64,000 nt of DNA, taken from NCBI RefSeq assembly GCF_018449515.1, contig NZ_JAAVUQ010000025.1, positions 1 through 64,000 on the forward strand. The letters are read 5' to 3'. Source of the DNA: Caballeronia sp. dw_19 (GTDB taxonomy: Bacteria > Pseudomonadota > Gammaproteobacteria > Burkholderiales > Burkholderiaceae). Made by a program: the position numbers and the translations under genes. Shown here piece by piece: positions 17,319 to 25,804 of the stretch. Positions within the stretch are counted from its first letter, which is position 1. Each line of letters starts with the position of its first letter. The notes under the pieces were generated by a model. That model saw nothing but the letters and a program-made list of their open reading frames with translations. It was not told the DNA's origin and did not search any database.

Positions 17319-18338
17319 ATGGAACTCCGGCATTTCCGCTATTTCATCGCCGTCGCTGAGGAGCTCAGCTTCACCAAGGCGGCGAGACGGCTGCATATCA
17401 GCCAGCCGCCGCTAAGCCAGCACGTTCAGGAAATCGAACGCGAGCTCGGCGCGCTTTTGTTCAGGCGCAATCGCAGTCACGTGGCCTTGACCGACACGGG
17501 CCGGCTCTTTCTCGACGAGGCGCGTTCGGTGGTTCAGCAGGCATCGCACGCGGTCGACATGGCCAAGCGCGCGGGGCGGGGCGAAGTCGGCGTGCTGCGA
17601 ATCGGCTTTACTGCCACGGCGCCCTTTACCCATGTGTTTTCCGCCGCGATCCGTGCGTTTCGCCGTGAGTCGCCCGGAGTGCGGCTGAATCTCGAATACT
17701 CGATGACCGAACCGGTAATCGAGGCGCTGCGCACCAGCGAACTCGATGTCGGCTTCGTGCGGCCCATGACCGACTCCCTTCCCGACGACATCGCGACCAT
17801 CCTCGTCATGACGGACAAGCTGATGGCCGTGCTGCATGCCGACCATCCGCTCGCCGCATCAAAACAGCCGATACCCATCGAGATGCTGGCCAAGGAACCG
17901 TTCGTGCTGCGCGCGAGCGGCGCTCATTCGGGCTACTACGAACAGATCTATCAATGCTGCACGCAGGCGGGCTTCTTTCCGCAGATCGCACAGGAGGCCA
18001 AGGAAGCGGCGACCATACTTGGTCTGGTGGCCGCGGGGCTTGGAGTGACCATCTTGCCGGCGTCGCTCAGCGCGATTGCTGTCAGCGGCGTGGCATGGCG
18101 CGAGCTGAAGAGCCAGTCGCATGCCACGAGCGAGGTATTGCTCGCGTTCAATGCCAAGGAAAACGACACCGCGCAGCGCGCCGCCTTCATCCGGCTCGTG
18201 CAGGATGAAGTCGACCGATCGGATCGCTGCGCAACCGGACTGCATCCGTCGCAGGCGCGGGATACGAAGAACGGCTGGGCACTCGACTTCGCGAGCGACA
18301 TTACGGCGAAGGCATGCACCTGGGTTGTGTCGCGATAA
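17319..18338 (+). CDS. LysR-family transcriptional regulator with IS-derived C-terminus
   Basis: ATG 17319 (AAGG upstream) starts MELRHFRYFIAVAEELSFTKAARRLHISQPPLSQHV-type helix-turn-helix, then a periplasmic-binding-fold effector domain to about residue 299. It belongs to the CatR/BenM-like group that controls aromatic catabolism with a small-molecule coinducer. The last four codons and the stop (VVSR, TAA) are supplied by the terminal repeat of the IS6 element that begins at 18323. The original 3' end is therefore displaced, and roughly 40 residues follow the usual domain end. Its likely targets are the two 52-base elements at 6853 and 16199. Confidence 0.88.
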   Translation: MELRHFRYFIAVAEELSFTKAARRLHISQPPLSQHVQEIERELGALLFRRNRSHVALTDTGRLFLDEARSVVQQASHAVDMAKRAGRGEVGVLRIGFTATAPFTHVFSAAIRAFRRESPGVRLNLEYSMTEPVIEALRTSELDVGFVRPMTDSLPDDIATILVMTDKLMAVLHADHPLAASKQPIPIEMLAKEPFVLRASGAHSGYYEQIYQCCTQAGFFPQIAQEAKEAATILGLVAAGLGVTILPASLSAIAVSGVAWRELKSQSHATSEVLLAFNAKENDTAQRAAFIRLVQDEVDRSDRCATGLHPSQARDTKNGWALDFASDITAKACTWVVSR

Positions 18339-19161
18339 GTACGGCGAGGCGAGAAAATTCCGAGATGAAAAGGAGTCCTTATACCACTAACGAATAGAAC
18401 TGAGCAGCAACGGTTCGGGTAATGCCGCTGTCCATCATCTGGCCTTTCTTGATCGTATGCATTGTCTCAATGCCTGACAGGATGATGCGGGCACACCGGA
18501 AATCCTTGAAGCCCATCATTGGCCTGATTCGGCGTTTGATCGCCCGATGATCCTGTCCGACGATGTTGTTCAAATACTTGACCTGCCGGACCTTGATGGG
18601 CGTTTCCCGTTCAGCGTTGATGGCCTGAAGGGCGGCCAGATTGGCCCCGCTTTTATCCATGGTCACGGTCTCAGACGCGCCGTTCCGATCGATGGCTTTC
18701 TCGAAGTAGCGGCGCGCTGCAGCCTGGTCGCGATGCGCCCGCAGCAGGAAATCAACCGTATGACCGGCCTTGTCCACGGCGCGATACAAGTACTTCCACT
18801 GGCCGCGTACCTTGACGTAAGTTTCGTCCATCCTCCAGCTCTTGCCGACCGGGCGTTTGTGCCTGCGAAAGGCTTTCTCGAACACCGGCACCAGTTTGAT
18901 CACCCAGCGATGCACGCTCGAATGGTCAACCTCCAAACCCCGTTCGGCCATCATCTCCTCCAGCTGGCGCAGGCTTGGCGGGTAGGCCACGTACCATCGG
19001 ACACACAGCAATATCATGTCCAGCGGATAGTGCAGGCGCTTGAGTACCTTCGCTACGCCCGCAGGCATGGTTCTTCTTACCGTCGCCTTCTTCATATCAC
19101 GCTTCACTTCGGGAAAATGTCCGCCTGGATTTTACTCCTGCACCCTTAGCGCGACACAACC
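18323..19161 (-). mobile_element. IS6-family insertion sequence, copy 1
   Basis: 839 bases bounded by terminal inverted repeats GGTTGTGTCGCGATAAG (18323-18339) and the complement of GGTTGTGTCGCGCTAAG (19145-19161), one mismatch apart. It encodes one transposase. The 8-bp flanks (TGCACCTG and TGACAATG) do not match, so no target duplication is left. It is in inverted orientation to copy 2 at 30055-30892, and both transposases point outward from the enclosed module. Confidence 0.92.
18379..19107 (-). CDS. IS6-family transposase, catalytic Glu replaced by Gly
   Basis: A 242-codon DDE transposase with an N-terminal helix-turn-helix and intact frame. The first catalytic Asp is in WRMDETYVKV and the second in VTMDKSGAN. 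The Glu expected in NNIVEQDH is Gly (NNIVGQDH; GGA where copy 2 has GAA). Because that Glu is required for metal-dependent strand transfer, the protein should be inactive although full-length. The second Asp and the Glu position are 34 residues apart, as usual for IS6/IS26. Confidence 0.88.
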   Translation of the reverse strand: MKRDMKKATVRRTMPAGVAKVLKRLHYPLDMILLCVRWYVAYPPSLRQLEEMMAERGLEVDHSSVHRWVIKLVPVFEKAFRRHKRPVGKSWRMDETYVKVRGQWKYLYRAVDKAGHTVDFLLRAHRDQAAARRYFEKAIDRNGASETVTMDKSGANLAALQAINAERETPIKVRQVKYLNNIVGQDHRAIKRRIRPMMGFKDFRCARIILSGIETMHTIKKGQMMDSGITRTVAAQFYSLVV

Positions 19162-19824
19162 TGACAATGTCCAGTACGGCGGAACGACGCGACGTGTACG
19201 GGCTTTTCGTGAAGGCCGTTCATCAACGGCCAGCATGGTTAGGCGCCCGTTTCTTATGCGCTTTGCATTGGCATGCAGCGCCGCACAAGGCGCTCGTCCG
19301 CTGGGACCATATTTTTAGCTAAGGTCTTCATTCGCTTATGCGACTGCGTACCGGATTAAGGGACACGACGATCTGGGGTCGCATCGTATTGTGCGAGCCT
19401 GACGGCATGTGAGCATCTCTCAAATATCCGTAATGGCTCTGATTGGCGAATGTTTATTGATAATTTCGTATTGCTACATATAAAGTTTGCCCTCATTGCG
19501 AGGCAGTCCAACTATTAGTCCGCGTTCCTGCAAAGTGCTCGAACGCGGTAGGCTCCGACACCTCAACGGCGACTCAACTTTCGGGCACTTGATCCCTTAA
19601 GGTCTCTAAATAGATGAGGCTCCATACATGCATCGCGACAGCGGTCGCATCAGTGCCTAACGAAACTTGACCCTCTCCGCTTTATGTCAGTTGGCTCCGC
19701 CCTTCTATTCGGGTAAGTCCTATTTATCTTTTCATTTCACATGATATGATTATTCCCAGTTGAAAAGACAAAACGCGGGTTATCCGCAGACACCGGTGCC
19801 TCGTCGCGCCGACCGGAGGAGACA
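19162..19824. other. IS-adjacent scar and promoter region of the symporter operon
   Basis: About 660 bases with no convincing gene. The first part next to the IS is GC-rich debris; the middle is AT-rich. The last 100 bases hold the MarR-type palindrome at 19732-19749 and the promoter of the DUF485/symporter operon. Confidence 0.5.
19732..19749. promoter_or_regulatory. MarR-type operator before the symporter operon
   Basis: TCATTTCA-CA-TGATATGA, an inverted repeat with one mismatched pair. Apart from the central two bases it is the exact reverse complement of the site at 29156-29173 before the CoA-ligase operon. It lies 76 bases before the DUF485 gene, a usual place for repression. Confidence 0.72.
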
Positions 19825-20199
19825 ATGCCAGCCCCATCGCTATCCGTACCATCCATCAAGGCCACGACACTGGACGAATTCGCCGCGTCGCTGCCTGGAT
19901 TCAACGAACTCTCGAGCACCCGCCGGCGTCTAGGGTCCGCCACGATCATTACTGTCATGACCGTCTATGTCGGCTTCTTCGCGCTCATCGCGTTCGCGCC
20001 CGCCTGGCTAAAGACGCCGATCACAGGGTGTGGTTCGCTGGCTTTCTTGCTCATGTTCCTCATGTTCATTGTCGCGTGGGCCATCACGTGGCTGTATTTA
20101 AGCTATACGACCCGCAAGCTCGCGCCGCTCGACGCACAAGTGCGCACGGCGCTTCTTGCTCATCTCGACACGGCAGACGGTTCGGAGCTTTCCCGATGA
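19825..20199 (+). CDS. DUF485 membrane protein, symporter partner
   Basis: 124 residues starting ATG 19825 with a CGGAGGAG site. It has two transmembrane helices (about 42-62 and 72-95), the RR(R/K)LG motif before the first, and YxRYTxRKLAPL-like YLSYTTRKLAPLDAQ after the second, as in DUF485 proteins such as YjcH. These are nearly always encoded before an ActP-type sodium/solute symporter and probably help its assembly. Its stop overlaps the symporter start as ATGA. Confidence 0.85.
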   Translation: MPAPSLSVPSIKATTLDEFAASLPGFNELSSTRRRLGSATIITVMTVYVGFFALIAFAPAWLKTPITGCGSLAFLLMFLMFIVAWAITWLYLSYTTRKLAPLDAQVRTALLAHLDTADGSELSR

Positions 20200-21767
20200 A
20201 CGGCAATCGAACCCTGACCATCGCCGTTTTTGCCTGCCTCGTCGTCGGCATGTTTTTCATCATTGCGCGCGCGGCACGTCGCACCAGCAGTTCCGCCGAC
20301 TTTCTCGCGGCTGGACGAAGCATTTCAGCAGCACAGAACGGTCTTGCCATCGCAGGCGACTTTATGTCAGCGGGCACCTTCCTCGGCACGACCGGCTTGA
20401 TCTATCTCTATGGCTTTGATGGCACGCTGATTCTGGTGGCCGCCATTTTCGGCTTCTTGCCGTTGCTGCTGATTGCCGAGCGATTGCGCAATGCAGGCGC
20501 CTTCACGCTCAGCGAAGTGCTGTCGAAGCGATTCCAGGACTCAACGTTGCGCGGCGTCACAGCGCTTACGTCCCTCGCCGTCAGCCTGCTCTATCTCGTC
20601 GCCCAGTTGGTTGGCGCGGGCATCTTGCTGCAAGCGTTGACCGGCTTTCCTTATGCGCTCGCCGTGGTGATCACGGGGGTGCTGATGACCATCTATGTCG
20701 GGTTCGGCGGCATGCTGGGTGCATCGTGGGTCATGATCGTCAAGGCGATCATCCTGCTGGTCGTCGGCGCGGCAATGTCGGTCACGATTCTTGGCCTGAC
20801 CGGCTGGCACCTCGATCTACTGATGCAGAGCGCAGCCGCAGGACACGCCAAAGGGCTTGCCTACCTGCAACCGGGGTTGCTGCTGCCGTCGTCGCATCCA
20901 TTCGATATCTTGTCGTTCGGTCTCGTCTACATGCTCGGCACCAGCGGTCTCCCGCATGTGTTGATCCGCTTCTTCACGGTGAAGGACGGCAATGCCGCGC
21001 GCCGCTCGCTCGGCTGGGCCGTCGCGGTCATGGGCGTTTTCTTTCTCATGATTGTCGTGCTGGGCCTGGGCGCGCGCGCCCTGCTGCATGGACCTGACGC
21101 GGTCGACGCCGCTGCCGTTGGCGGCAATCTCGTCGCGCCCATTCTGGCCAAGGTCCTCGCCGGCGGCGACGGATCGACCGGCGGCGCGCTGGCAATGGCG
21201 TTCATCTCTGGCGTCTGTTTCCTGACAATCCTTGCAGTCGTATCAGGACTCCTGATCTCCGCGGCGGGTACGGTAGCCCACGATCTTTTCGCCGGCATCA
21301 TCTGGCGCGGGCGGCCGGATATCGAGCGCCGCGAGCGTCGCATGACACGTGTGTCGTCTGTGGTCGTTGGCGTCATTGCGACGCTGTTCAGCATTGCGAT
21401 AGGCACCGGCTTCAACATCACGTTCCTGCTCGGACTGGCGTTTCTCGTGGCGGCGAGCGCGAATCTGCCCGCGCTGGTCTGCACACTCTTCTGGCGCCGC
21501 TTTTCGCGGGCAGGCGCGATGGCCGGGTTGGCGGGAGGCCTCGTAGTGTCGATTATCGTCATTGTCCTGTCGCCTACCGTCATGGGCCAAGCGGCGTGGA
21601 TTCCCTTGAAGTATCCGGCAATCATCAGTATTCCTATTGGATTTGTCCTCTGCTGGCTCGGTACGGTGTTGCGTCCCGACAGGGACGCCGCGGCTCGCTA
21701 CTCGGAATTGCGCCTGCATACCGAGATAGGCGTGGGCGCACGAAGCAGCGCTGTCGCAGGTCACTGA
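20196..21767 (+). CDS. Sodium:solute symporter, ActP-like (SSS family)
   Basis: 523 residues from ATG 20196, translationally coupled to the DUF485 gene. About 13 hydrophobic helices, with SSADFLAAGRSISAAQNGLAIAGDFMSAGTFLG as the family-specific start (only part of it is needed to see the match to acetate permease ActP) and the SSS signature region around VYMLGTSGLPHVLIRFF. ActP-like carriers import short carboxylates with sodium. Placed with a porin, a MarR regulator and a CoA pathway, it most likely imports the organic acid that the CoA ligase at 27495 activates. Confidence 0.9.
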   Translation: MNGNRTLTIAVFACLVVGMFFIIARAARRTSSSADFLAAGRSISAAQNGLAIAGDFMSAGTFLGTTGLIYLYGFDGTLILVAAIFGFLPLLLIAERLRNAGAFTLSEVLSKRFQDSTLRGVTALTSLAVSLLYLVAQLVGAGILLQALTGFPYALAVVITGVLMTIYVGFGGMLGASWVMIVKAIILLVVGAAMSVTILGLTGWHLDLLMQSAAAGHAKGLAYLQPGLLLPSSHPFDILSFGLVYMLGTSGLPHVLIRFFTVKDGNAARRSLGWAVAVMGVFFLMIVVLGLGARALLHGPDAVDAAAVGGNLVAPILAKVLAGGDGSTGGALAMAFISGVCFLTILAVVSGLLISAAGTVAHDLFAGIIWRGRPDIERRERRMTRVSSVVVGVIATLFSIAIGTGFNITFLLGLAFLVAASANLPALVCTLFWRRFSRAGAMAGLAGGLVVSIIVIVLSPTVMGQAAWIPLKYPAIISIPIGFVLCWLGTVLRPDRDAAARYSELRLHTEIGVGARSSAVAGH

Positions 21768-21844
21768 TCCGGAAACGGAACGCACCACAAACCCATTCGA
21801 TCGTCTCCCCCATCAGGGGAGACGCTCCAAGCCTGGAGAACGAC

Positions 21845-22936
21845 ATGAAACGACACGCCACGACGGCGGCTGCCGTGCTGTTTGGCATCGCCTGCAATGC
21901 CCACGCACAAAGCAGCGTTACCTTGTACGGAATGGTCGATATTCTGATGGATATATCCAACCAGGGAAAGGGCACGCTTACGCGCATGACGAATGGCGGT
22001 ATGGCGGGCTCACGCTTTGGATTCTCCGGCGTGGAAGATCTCGGCAACGGCTACAAGGCAATTTTCAAGCTTGAGGACGGCTTTGCACCGAACACTGGTG
22101 TGATCGAACAGGGCGGCGCGCTGTTCGGGCGGCAGTCGTGGGTCGGCCTGCAGGGTCCACAAGGTGCGCTCACCCTTGGCCGGCAATATGCACCGGAGTT
22201 TCTCGCCGTGAGCGAGTACGATGCGTTTTACGCCGCGCTTGGCGGCAGCTTCTGGAACATCGACCGGACATTGCCGAACGGCACGGTGCAAAGTACGTTG
22301 ATGACCGATATCATCACGAGTCGAACGAACAATTCCGTCGTCTATGCGTCGCCGTCCTTTCGTGGCGCTTCCGTGGGGTTGATGGCGGGCGTGGGCGGCG
22401 TACCCGGCTCGATCAGCAGCGGCTCGACCTTGAGCGGCGCGCTGAACTATGTCTATGGACCCGTGGCGCTCCACACGGGCTACTTGCATATGAAGGACGC
22501 CACCGACCCCGGCTTCTACGAAGAATGGGGCGTTGGCGGCAGTTACGTGATCGGTCCCGCGAAGGTCTACCTCGGCTACACAAAGGATATCTACTCCGAT
22601 ACAACCACAGCGGCGACCATTGCCAATACGTTGCGCTATGCAATAGCCAATCTCGGCCTGAAGTATCTGTTGACGCCGTCGCTGACGCTGGTTGCGCAGG
22701 CATCGAAAATCATCAATACGTCCGACGGCCTGCGCGCATCGCAGAACGCCTATGTCGAGGCGGCGGAATTGAGCTATCAGCTTTCCAAGCGCACGAACGT
22801 CTATGGTGGATACAGCCAGGTGAATAACAAGAACGGTTCGACCTACTCGCTTGGCGGCGCGGTGTACTACGGCGGACCGGCGGCGCCCGACACGACCGCC
22901 CGCGTCTTCCAGTTTGGCATGCGAACCGTGTTTTGA
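21845..22936 (+). CDS. Gram-negative trimeric porin
   Basis: 363 residues from ATG 21845 (GGAG upstream). Signal peptide ends AHA, mature start QSSVTLYG, then RFGFSGVEDLGNGYKAIFKLEDGF and FGRQSWVGL, all features of the Burkholderia porin family; the last residue is Phe. It is 77 bases behind the symporter gene with no clear terminator between, so probably co-transcribed. Together they give outer- and inner-membrane entry for one substrate. Confidence 0.93.
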   Translation: MKRHATTAAAVLFGIACNAHAQSSVTLYGMVDILMDISNQGKGTLTRMTNGGMAGSRFGFSGVEDLGNGYKAIFKLEDGFAPNTGVIEQGGALFGRQSWVGLQGPQGALTLGRQYAPEFLAVSEYDAFYAALGGSFWNIDRTLPNGTVQSTLMTDIITSRTNNSVVYASPSFRGASVGLMAGVGGVPGSISSGSTLSGALNYVYGPVALHTGYLHMKDATDPGFYEEWGVGGSYVIGPAKVYLGYTKDIYSDTTTAATIANTLRYAIANLGLKYLLTPSLTLVAQASKIINTSDGLRASQNAYVEAAELSYQLSKRTNVYGGYSQVNNKNGSTYSLGGAVYYGGPAAPDTTARVFQFGMRTVF

Positions 22937-22973
22937 TCGAGCAGGCGACGAGCGGTTTCGTCGGGTGGTCCTT

Positions 22974-22986
22974 TCATTTAAAATGA
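22974..22986. promoter_or_regulatory. TCATTT-A-AAATGA palindrome, possible autoregulatory site
   Basis: A perfect 13-base inverted repeat whose half-site TCATTT is shared with the MarR-type operators at 19732 and 29156. It overlaps the first possible start codon of the MarR gene, which argues for a later start and for autoregulation. Confidence 0.4.
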
Positions 22987-23063
22987 CGCGAAGTGCTGTT
23001 TCTTCGATGAGAAACGGCACGCGCGGTGCGCCGCCCTTCCCTCGACCCCGTTCCAGAGCCGCA

Positions 23064-23582
23064 ATGACCTCACGCTCGCGTTCCAGCAAGTCCTCCTCAT
23101 CACCGCGTACGGCCGCGCAGCCATTCAATATTGACCGGTTCGTGCCGTATCGGCTGTTGAGACTCACCACGCGTATTACCGCGATCGCCTCACGGCGATA
23201 TGCCGAAAAGCTCGGCGTGAGCATCGCGGAAACACGCGTGATCAACGTCCTGGCGTCGAAAGGCCCCATGTCGACGTATCAGATCGCCGATCACACGGGC
23301 ATGGACCGCGCCAAGGTAAGCCGGGCGACGCAACGTTTGACAGCGAGCGGAAGGCTCACGCGCGCCGTGAACGAACAGGACAAGCGTCTCATTTTGCTGA
23401 CGCTTACGGACGGCGGCTGGACGCTGTATCAAGGCATTCGCGAAATACTCGATCAGTTCGAAGGCGAGATCTCCGGTGCAATCGATGCTGAAGGCAGCGC
23501 GCAGTTGCTCGCGCTCATCGGCAAGCTCGACCATTTCTTCGATACATTTCCCGCCGACATTGCCGCCAGCGAGGACGACTAA
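23064..23582 (+). CDS. MarR-family transcriptional regulator
   Basis: 172 residues from ATG 23064; in-frame ATGs at 22983 and 23007 would add a low-complexity Ser/Arg-rich extension, and the first lies within a palindrome, so I prefer 23064. The winged helix-turn-helix runs through AETRVINVLASKGPMSTYQIADHTGMDRAKVSRATQRLTASG-type segments and the wing AVNEQDKRLILLTLT contains the DxR motif. MarR proteins in CoA-dependent aromatic pathways usually repress and are released by an acyl-CoA. The palindromes at 19732 and 29156 are its likely operators. It converges with the CoA operon, six bases apart. Confidence 0.88.
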   Translation: MTSRSRSSKSSSSPRTAAQPFNIDRFVPYRLLRLTTRITAIASRRYAEKLGVSIAETRVINVLASKGPMSTYQIADHTGMDRAKVSRATQRLTASGRLTRAVNEQDKRLILLTLTDGGWTLYQGIREILDQFEGEISGAIDAEGSAQLLALIGKLDHFFDTFPADIAASEDD

Positions 23583-23588
23583 ACGGCG

Positions 23589-24080
23589 TTATCGCTCCGG
23601 ATTCCGCTGCGCGCCGAGTCGCCATGCAAGCGCGGGTGGCTGCGGTCCCCTTGAGCGACCATGTAGCCCACGCACGATCTCGTGCACTGCGTCGGGCATT
23701 GGCGTTACACGTCTCGTGCGCTGGTCCACATGTAGCGACAACAGCTCGAACGTCGCAGCGATTGTCCGATCGGCGTTTGACATGCGCGCCCACCAGTGAA
23801 GTCGTTTCGTATCGTGATCGAGCAGGCAGGGTTCGATAGTCACGCACTGGCCCGCTTTCAGTTCATGCAGATAGCGGATGTGGTTTTCCGCGCCAAAAAA
23901 CGTTCCTTTTCCAAGCGCCGCATAGGTTTCGCCGATGCCGAGACGATTCATCGCCGCGGAAATGGCGTCGATGAAAAGGACCGTATAGAACGGCAGATGC
24001 ACGTGGCCGTGATAATCGATCCAGGCATCGTCAATCAACCGCGACGATACTGCGAGCCCTGCGTCGCCATTCGGTGTCAT
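23589..24080 (-). CDS. Hot-dog acyl-CoA thioesterase
   Basis: 163 residues from ATG 24080, four bases after the enoyl-CoA hydratase stop. DYHGHVHLPFYTVLFIDA matches the D-x-N-G-H-x-N motif region of 4-hydroxybenzoyl-CoA thioesterase-like hot-dog proteins (Asn replaced by His here), and the helix is followed by beta strands HIRYLHELKAGQCVTIEP and KRLHWWARM. It would hydrolyse an acyl-CoA to the free acid, ending the pathway or rescuing trapped CoA. It is the last gene of the operon. Confidence 0.8.
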   Translation of the reverse strand: MTPNGDAGLAVSSRLIDDAWIDYHGHVHLPFYTVLFIDAISAAMNRLGIGETYAALGKGTFFGAENHIRYLHELKAGQCVTIEPCLLDHDTKRLHWWARMSNADRTIAATFELLSLHVDQRTRRVTPMPDAVHEIVRGLHGRSRGPQPPALAWRLGAQRNPER

Positions 24081-24084
24081 CGGA

Positions 24085-24840
24085 TCATTTCCGATAGCCC
24101 GCAAGCATGGCGGCGACTTCAGGTTCAGCCAGGTTCCGCCCGATAATGCCTTCAGCGCGCGCCACGCGCACCGGCAGCGCCTCACCGGCTGAAGCCTGGG
24201 TCATCTCGCGGCCATGGAGGATCGCGGCGCTGCGCGTCACGTAGAAGCCTGCTCGCTCGCGCGCCGTTTCTTCGAACACATCCGCATCGAGCAACTCGGT
24301 AACGAGCCCGAGCGACCACGCATCGCGCGCGCTCAGCACTCGCGCCCCCACACATATTGCATACACCAGAGACGGTGGCAGTTTCTGCGCGAGTACCGCA
24401 TGAATCAGCGCTGGATACATGCCGAAGCGCATCTCGGGAAAGCCGAGAACGGCGCCGGACGAGGCGATGACCACGTCACTGAGCGCAGGCAGGAGGCACC
24501 CTGCACCGAGCGTCTTGCCGTGCAACACGCATATGAGCGGCAGGCGACGCTCGTCGAGCGCGGCGATCAGATCGCGCAGGGCGGCGTATTGCTCGCTGGC
24601 GCGCATTTTGAGTTCCGCCATGTCTGCGCCCGAGCAGAAGTTCGCCGCGCCGGCCGCGCTCAGCACGATCGCATCGATCTCGCTGGAACCGCTCGCGGAC
24701 GTTATAGCGTGCGTCAACGCGTTCAGCATCGTGATCGACAACGCATTGGCGCGCGTCTCGCGCTGGAGGATGACATGCCGCGCGCGGTCACGATCAGTCA
24801 CTTCGATGAATCCATCCGCCCCATCTGGTGTCAACGCCAC
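24085..24840 (-). CDS. Enoyl-CoA hydratase/isomerase (crotonase family)
   Basis: 251 residues from GTG 24840 with GGAGG nine bases upstream. CSGADMAELK and GKTLGAGCLLPALSDVVIAS form the two oxyanion-hole loops, and Glu in FPEMRFGMYPAL corresponds to one of the two crotonase glutamates; the other position (Glu in the GAG loop) is not acidic. Crotonases with only one Glu often act as isomerases or C-C hydrolases/lyases rather than plain hydratases. It lies between the alpha/beta hydrolase and thioesterase genes. Confidence 0.85.
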   Translation of the reverse strand: MALTPDGADGFIEVTDRDRARHVILQRETRANALSITMLNALTHAITSASGSSEIDAIVLSAAGAANFCSGADMAELKMRASEQYAALRDLIAALDERRLPLICVLHGKTLGAGCLLPALSDVVIASSGAVLGFPEMRFGMYPALIHAVLAQKLPPSLVYAICVGARVLSARDAWSLGLVTELLDADVFEETARERAGFYVTRSAAILHGREMTQASAGEALPVRVARAEGIIGRNLAEPEVAAMLAGYRK

Positions 24841-24844
24841 GTTC

Positions 24845-25804
24845 TCATCCTCCTTTGCGCATGCAACCCACGTTGGCGAGCCATTCCAGGATCAGCGCGG
24901 CAATGCGCTCGGAACCCGAGTCCATCATCATCATGTGCGAATGGCCAGCCAAGCCCCGCTCGCCAAGCCGCAACTCCCGGGCGCTGCCGCCGGCCCGTTG
25001 CCATGCGTCGAGCGCGTGCTGCGCCTTCGCGTCGAGATCGCGCCACAATGCGTCGCGCTCCAGGAAATCCCCCGAGACGCCAAGCAATGGCCGCCCATCG
25101 AGCGGCACGGAACCGATCGAAGAAAAATCACCGTGCGGCTCAAGCGCAATGGTTGCGCGCACGAGATCGGGCCGCGCCGATGCGAGTTCCATCGCGAAAC
25201 CGCCGCCCTGGCTGTGTCCAAGCAGCATGCATGGACCTATCCGCTCGACCAGCGCCAGCAACGCGCGCCGTTGCGCGTGGACCGTGCCGGGCCATCGCGG
25301 TACGGTACGGCGCGTGAGATCGTCGAGGCATGTGACCGGGAAACATTGTCCGGGGTACGGAATGCGTAGTTCGTAATCCGAAGCGTCTCCGATCCGATAA
25401 AGCGCCCACGATTCCCGTTCACTGCGCACGATGGGCATTCCTTCCCATTCGCCTTCAAGTGCGCAAAAGCCGGCACGCCCGCGCTCCACATTGTCCACGA
25501 CGTGAACCGCAACGCCCGCGGCAAGGAATTCGTGAAGCCAGCCGGGCCGTCCGTCGGGCGTCGTTTCCCATGTGCTGCCGGTCAATCCGCCGCCATGAAT
25601 CAGCACAAGAGGCAAGTCGGTGAGCCGTTGCTGGGGCACGAAAAATTGCACGTAGGCTTGCTCGATCCAGTAACGCCCGTTCGGGTCATACTCGAATTCC
25701 AGGCCTGCGGACAGCGCCACCCGGCGGGCGGTTTCGCCTTCCACCGTCACGGGCCGGCCGCCTACCGTATAGCTTCCCATCGCGGCCAGATTCAACAAAG
25801 TCAT
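24845..25804 (-). CDS. Alpha/beta hydrolase
   Basis: 319 residues from ATG 25804, overlapping the thiolase-like gene stop (ATGA). Oxyanion region LVLIHGGGLTGSTWE, nucleophile elbow GHSQGG (Ser198) and a C-terminal AGHSHMM histidine (288 or 290) complete a serine-hydrolase set. The sequence WxxxxDGRPGWLHEFLAAGVAVHVVDNVERGRAG resembles esterase/lactonase-type members that act on aromatic or terpenoid esters. It could release the acid substrate from an ester or open a lactone. No signal peptide, so cytoplasmic. Confidence 0.82.
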   Translation of the reverse strand: MTLLNLAAMGSYTVGGRPVTVEGETARRVALSAGLEFEYDPNGRYWIEQAYVQFFVPQQRLTDLPLVLIHGGGLTGSTWETTPDGRPGWLHEFLAAGVAVHVVDNVERGRAGFCALEGEWEGMPIVRSERESWALYRIGDASDYELRIPYPGQCFPVTCLDDLTRRTVPRWPGTVHAQRRALLALVERIGPCMLLGHSQGGGFAMELASARPDLVRATIALEPHGDFSSIGSVPLDGRPLLGVSGDFLERDALWRDLDAKAQHALDAWQRAGGSARELRLGERGLAGHSHMMMMDSGSERIAALILEWLANVGCMRKGG

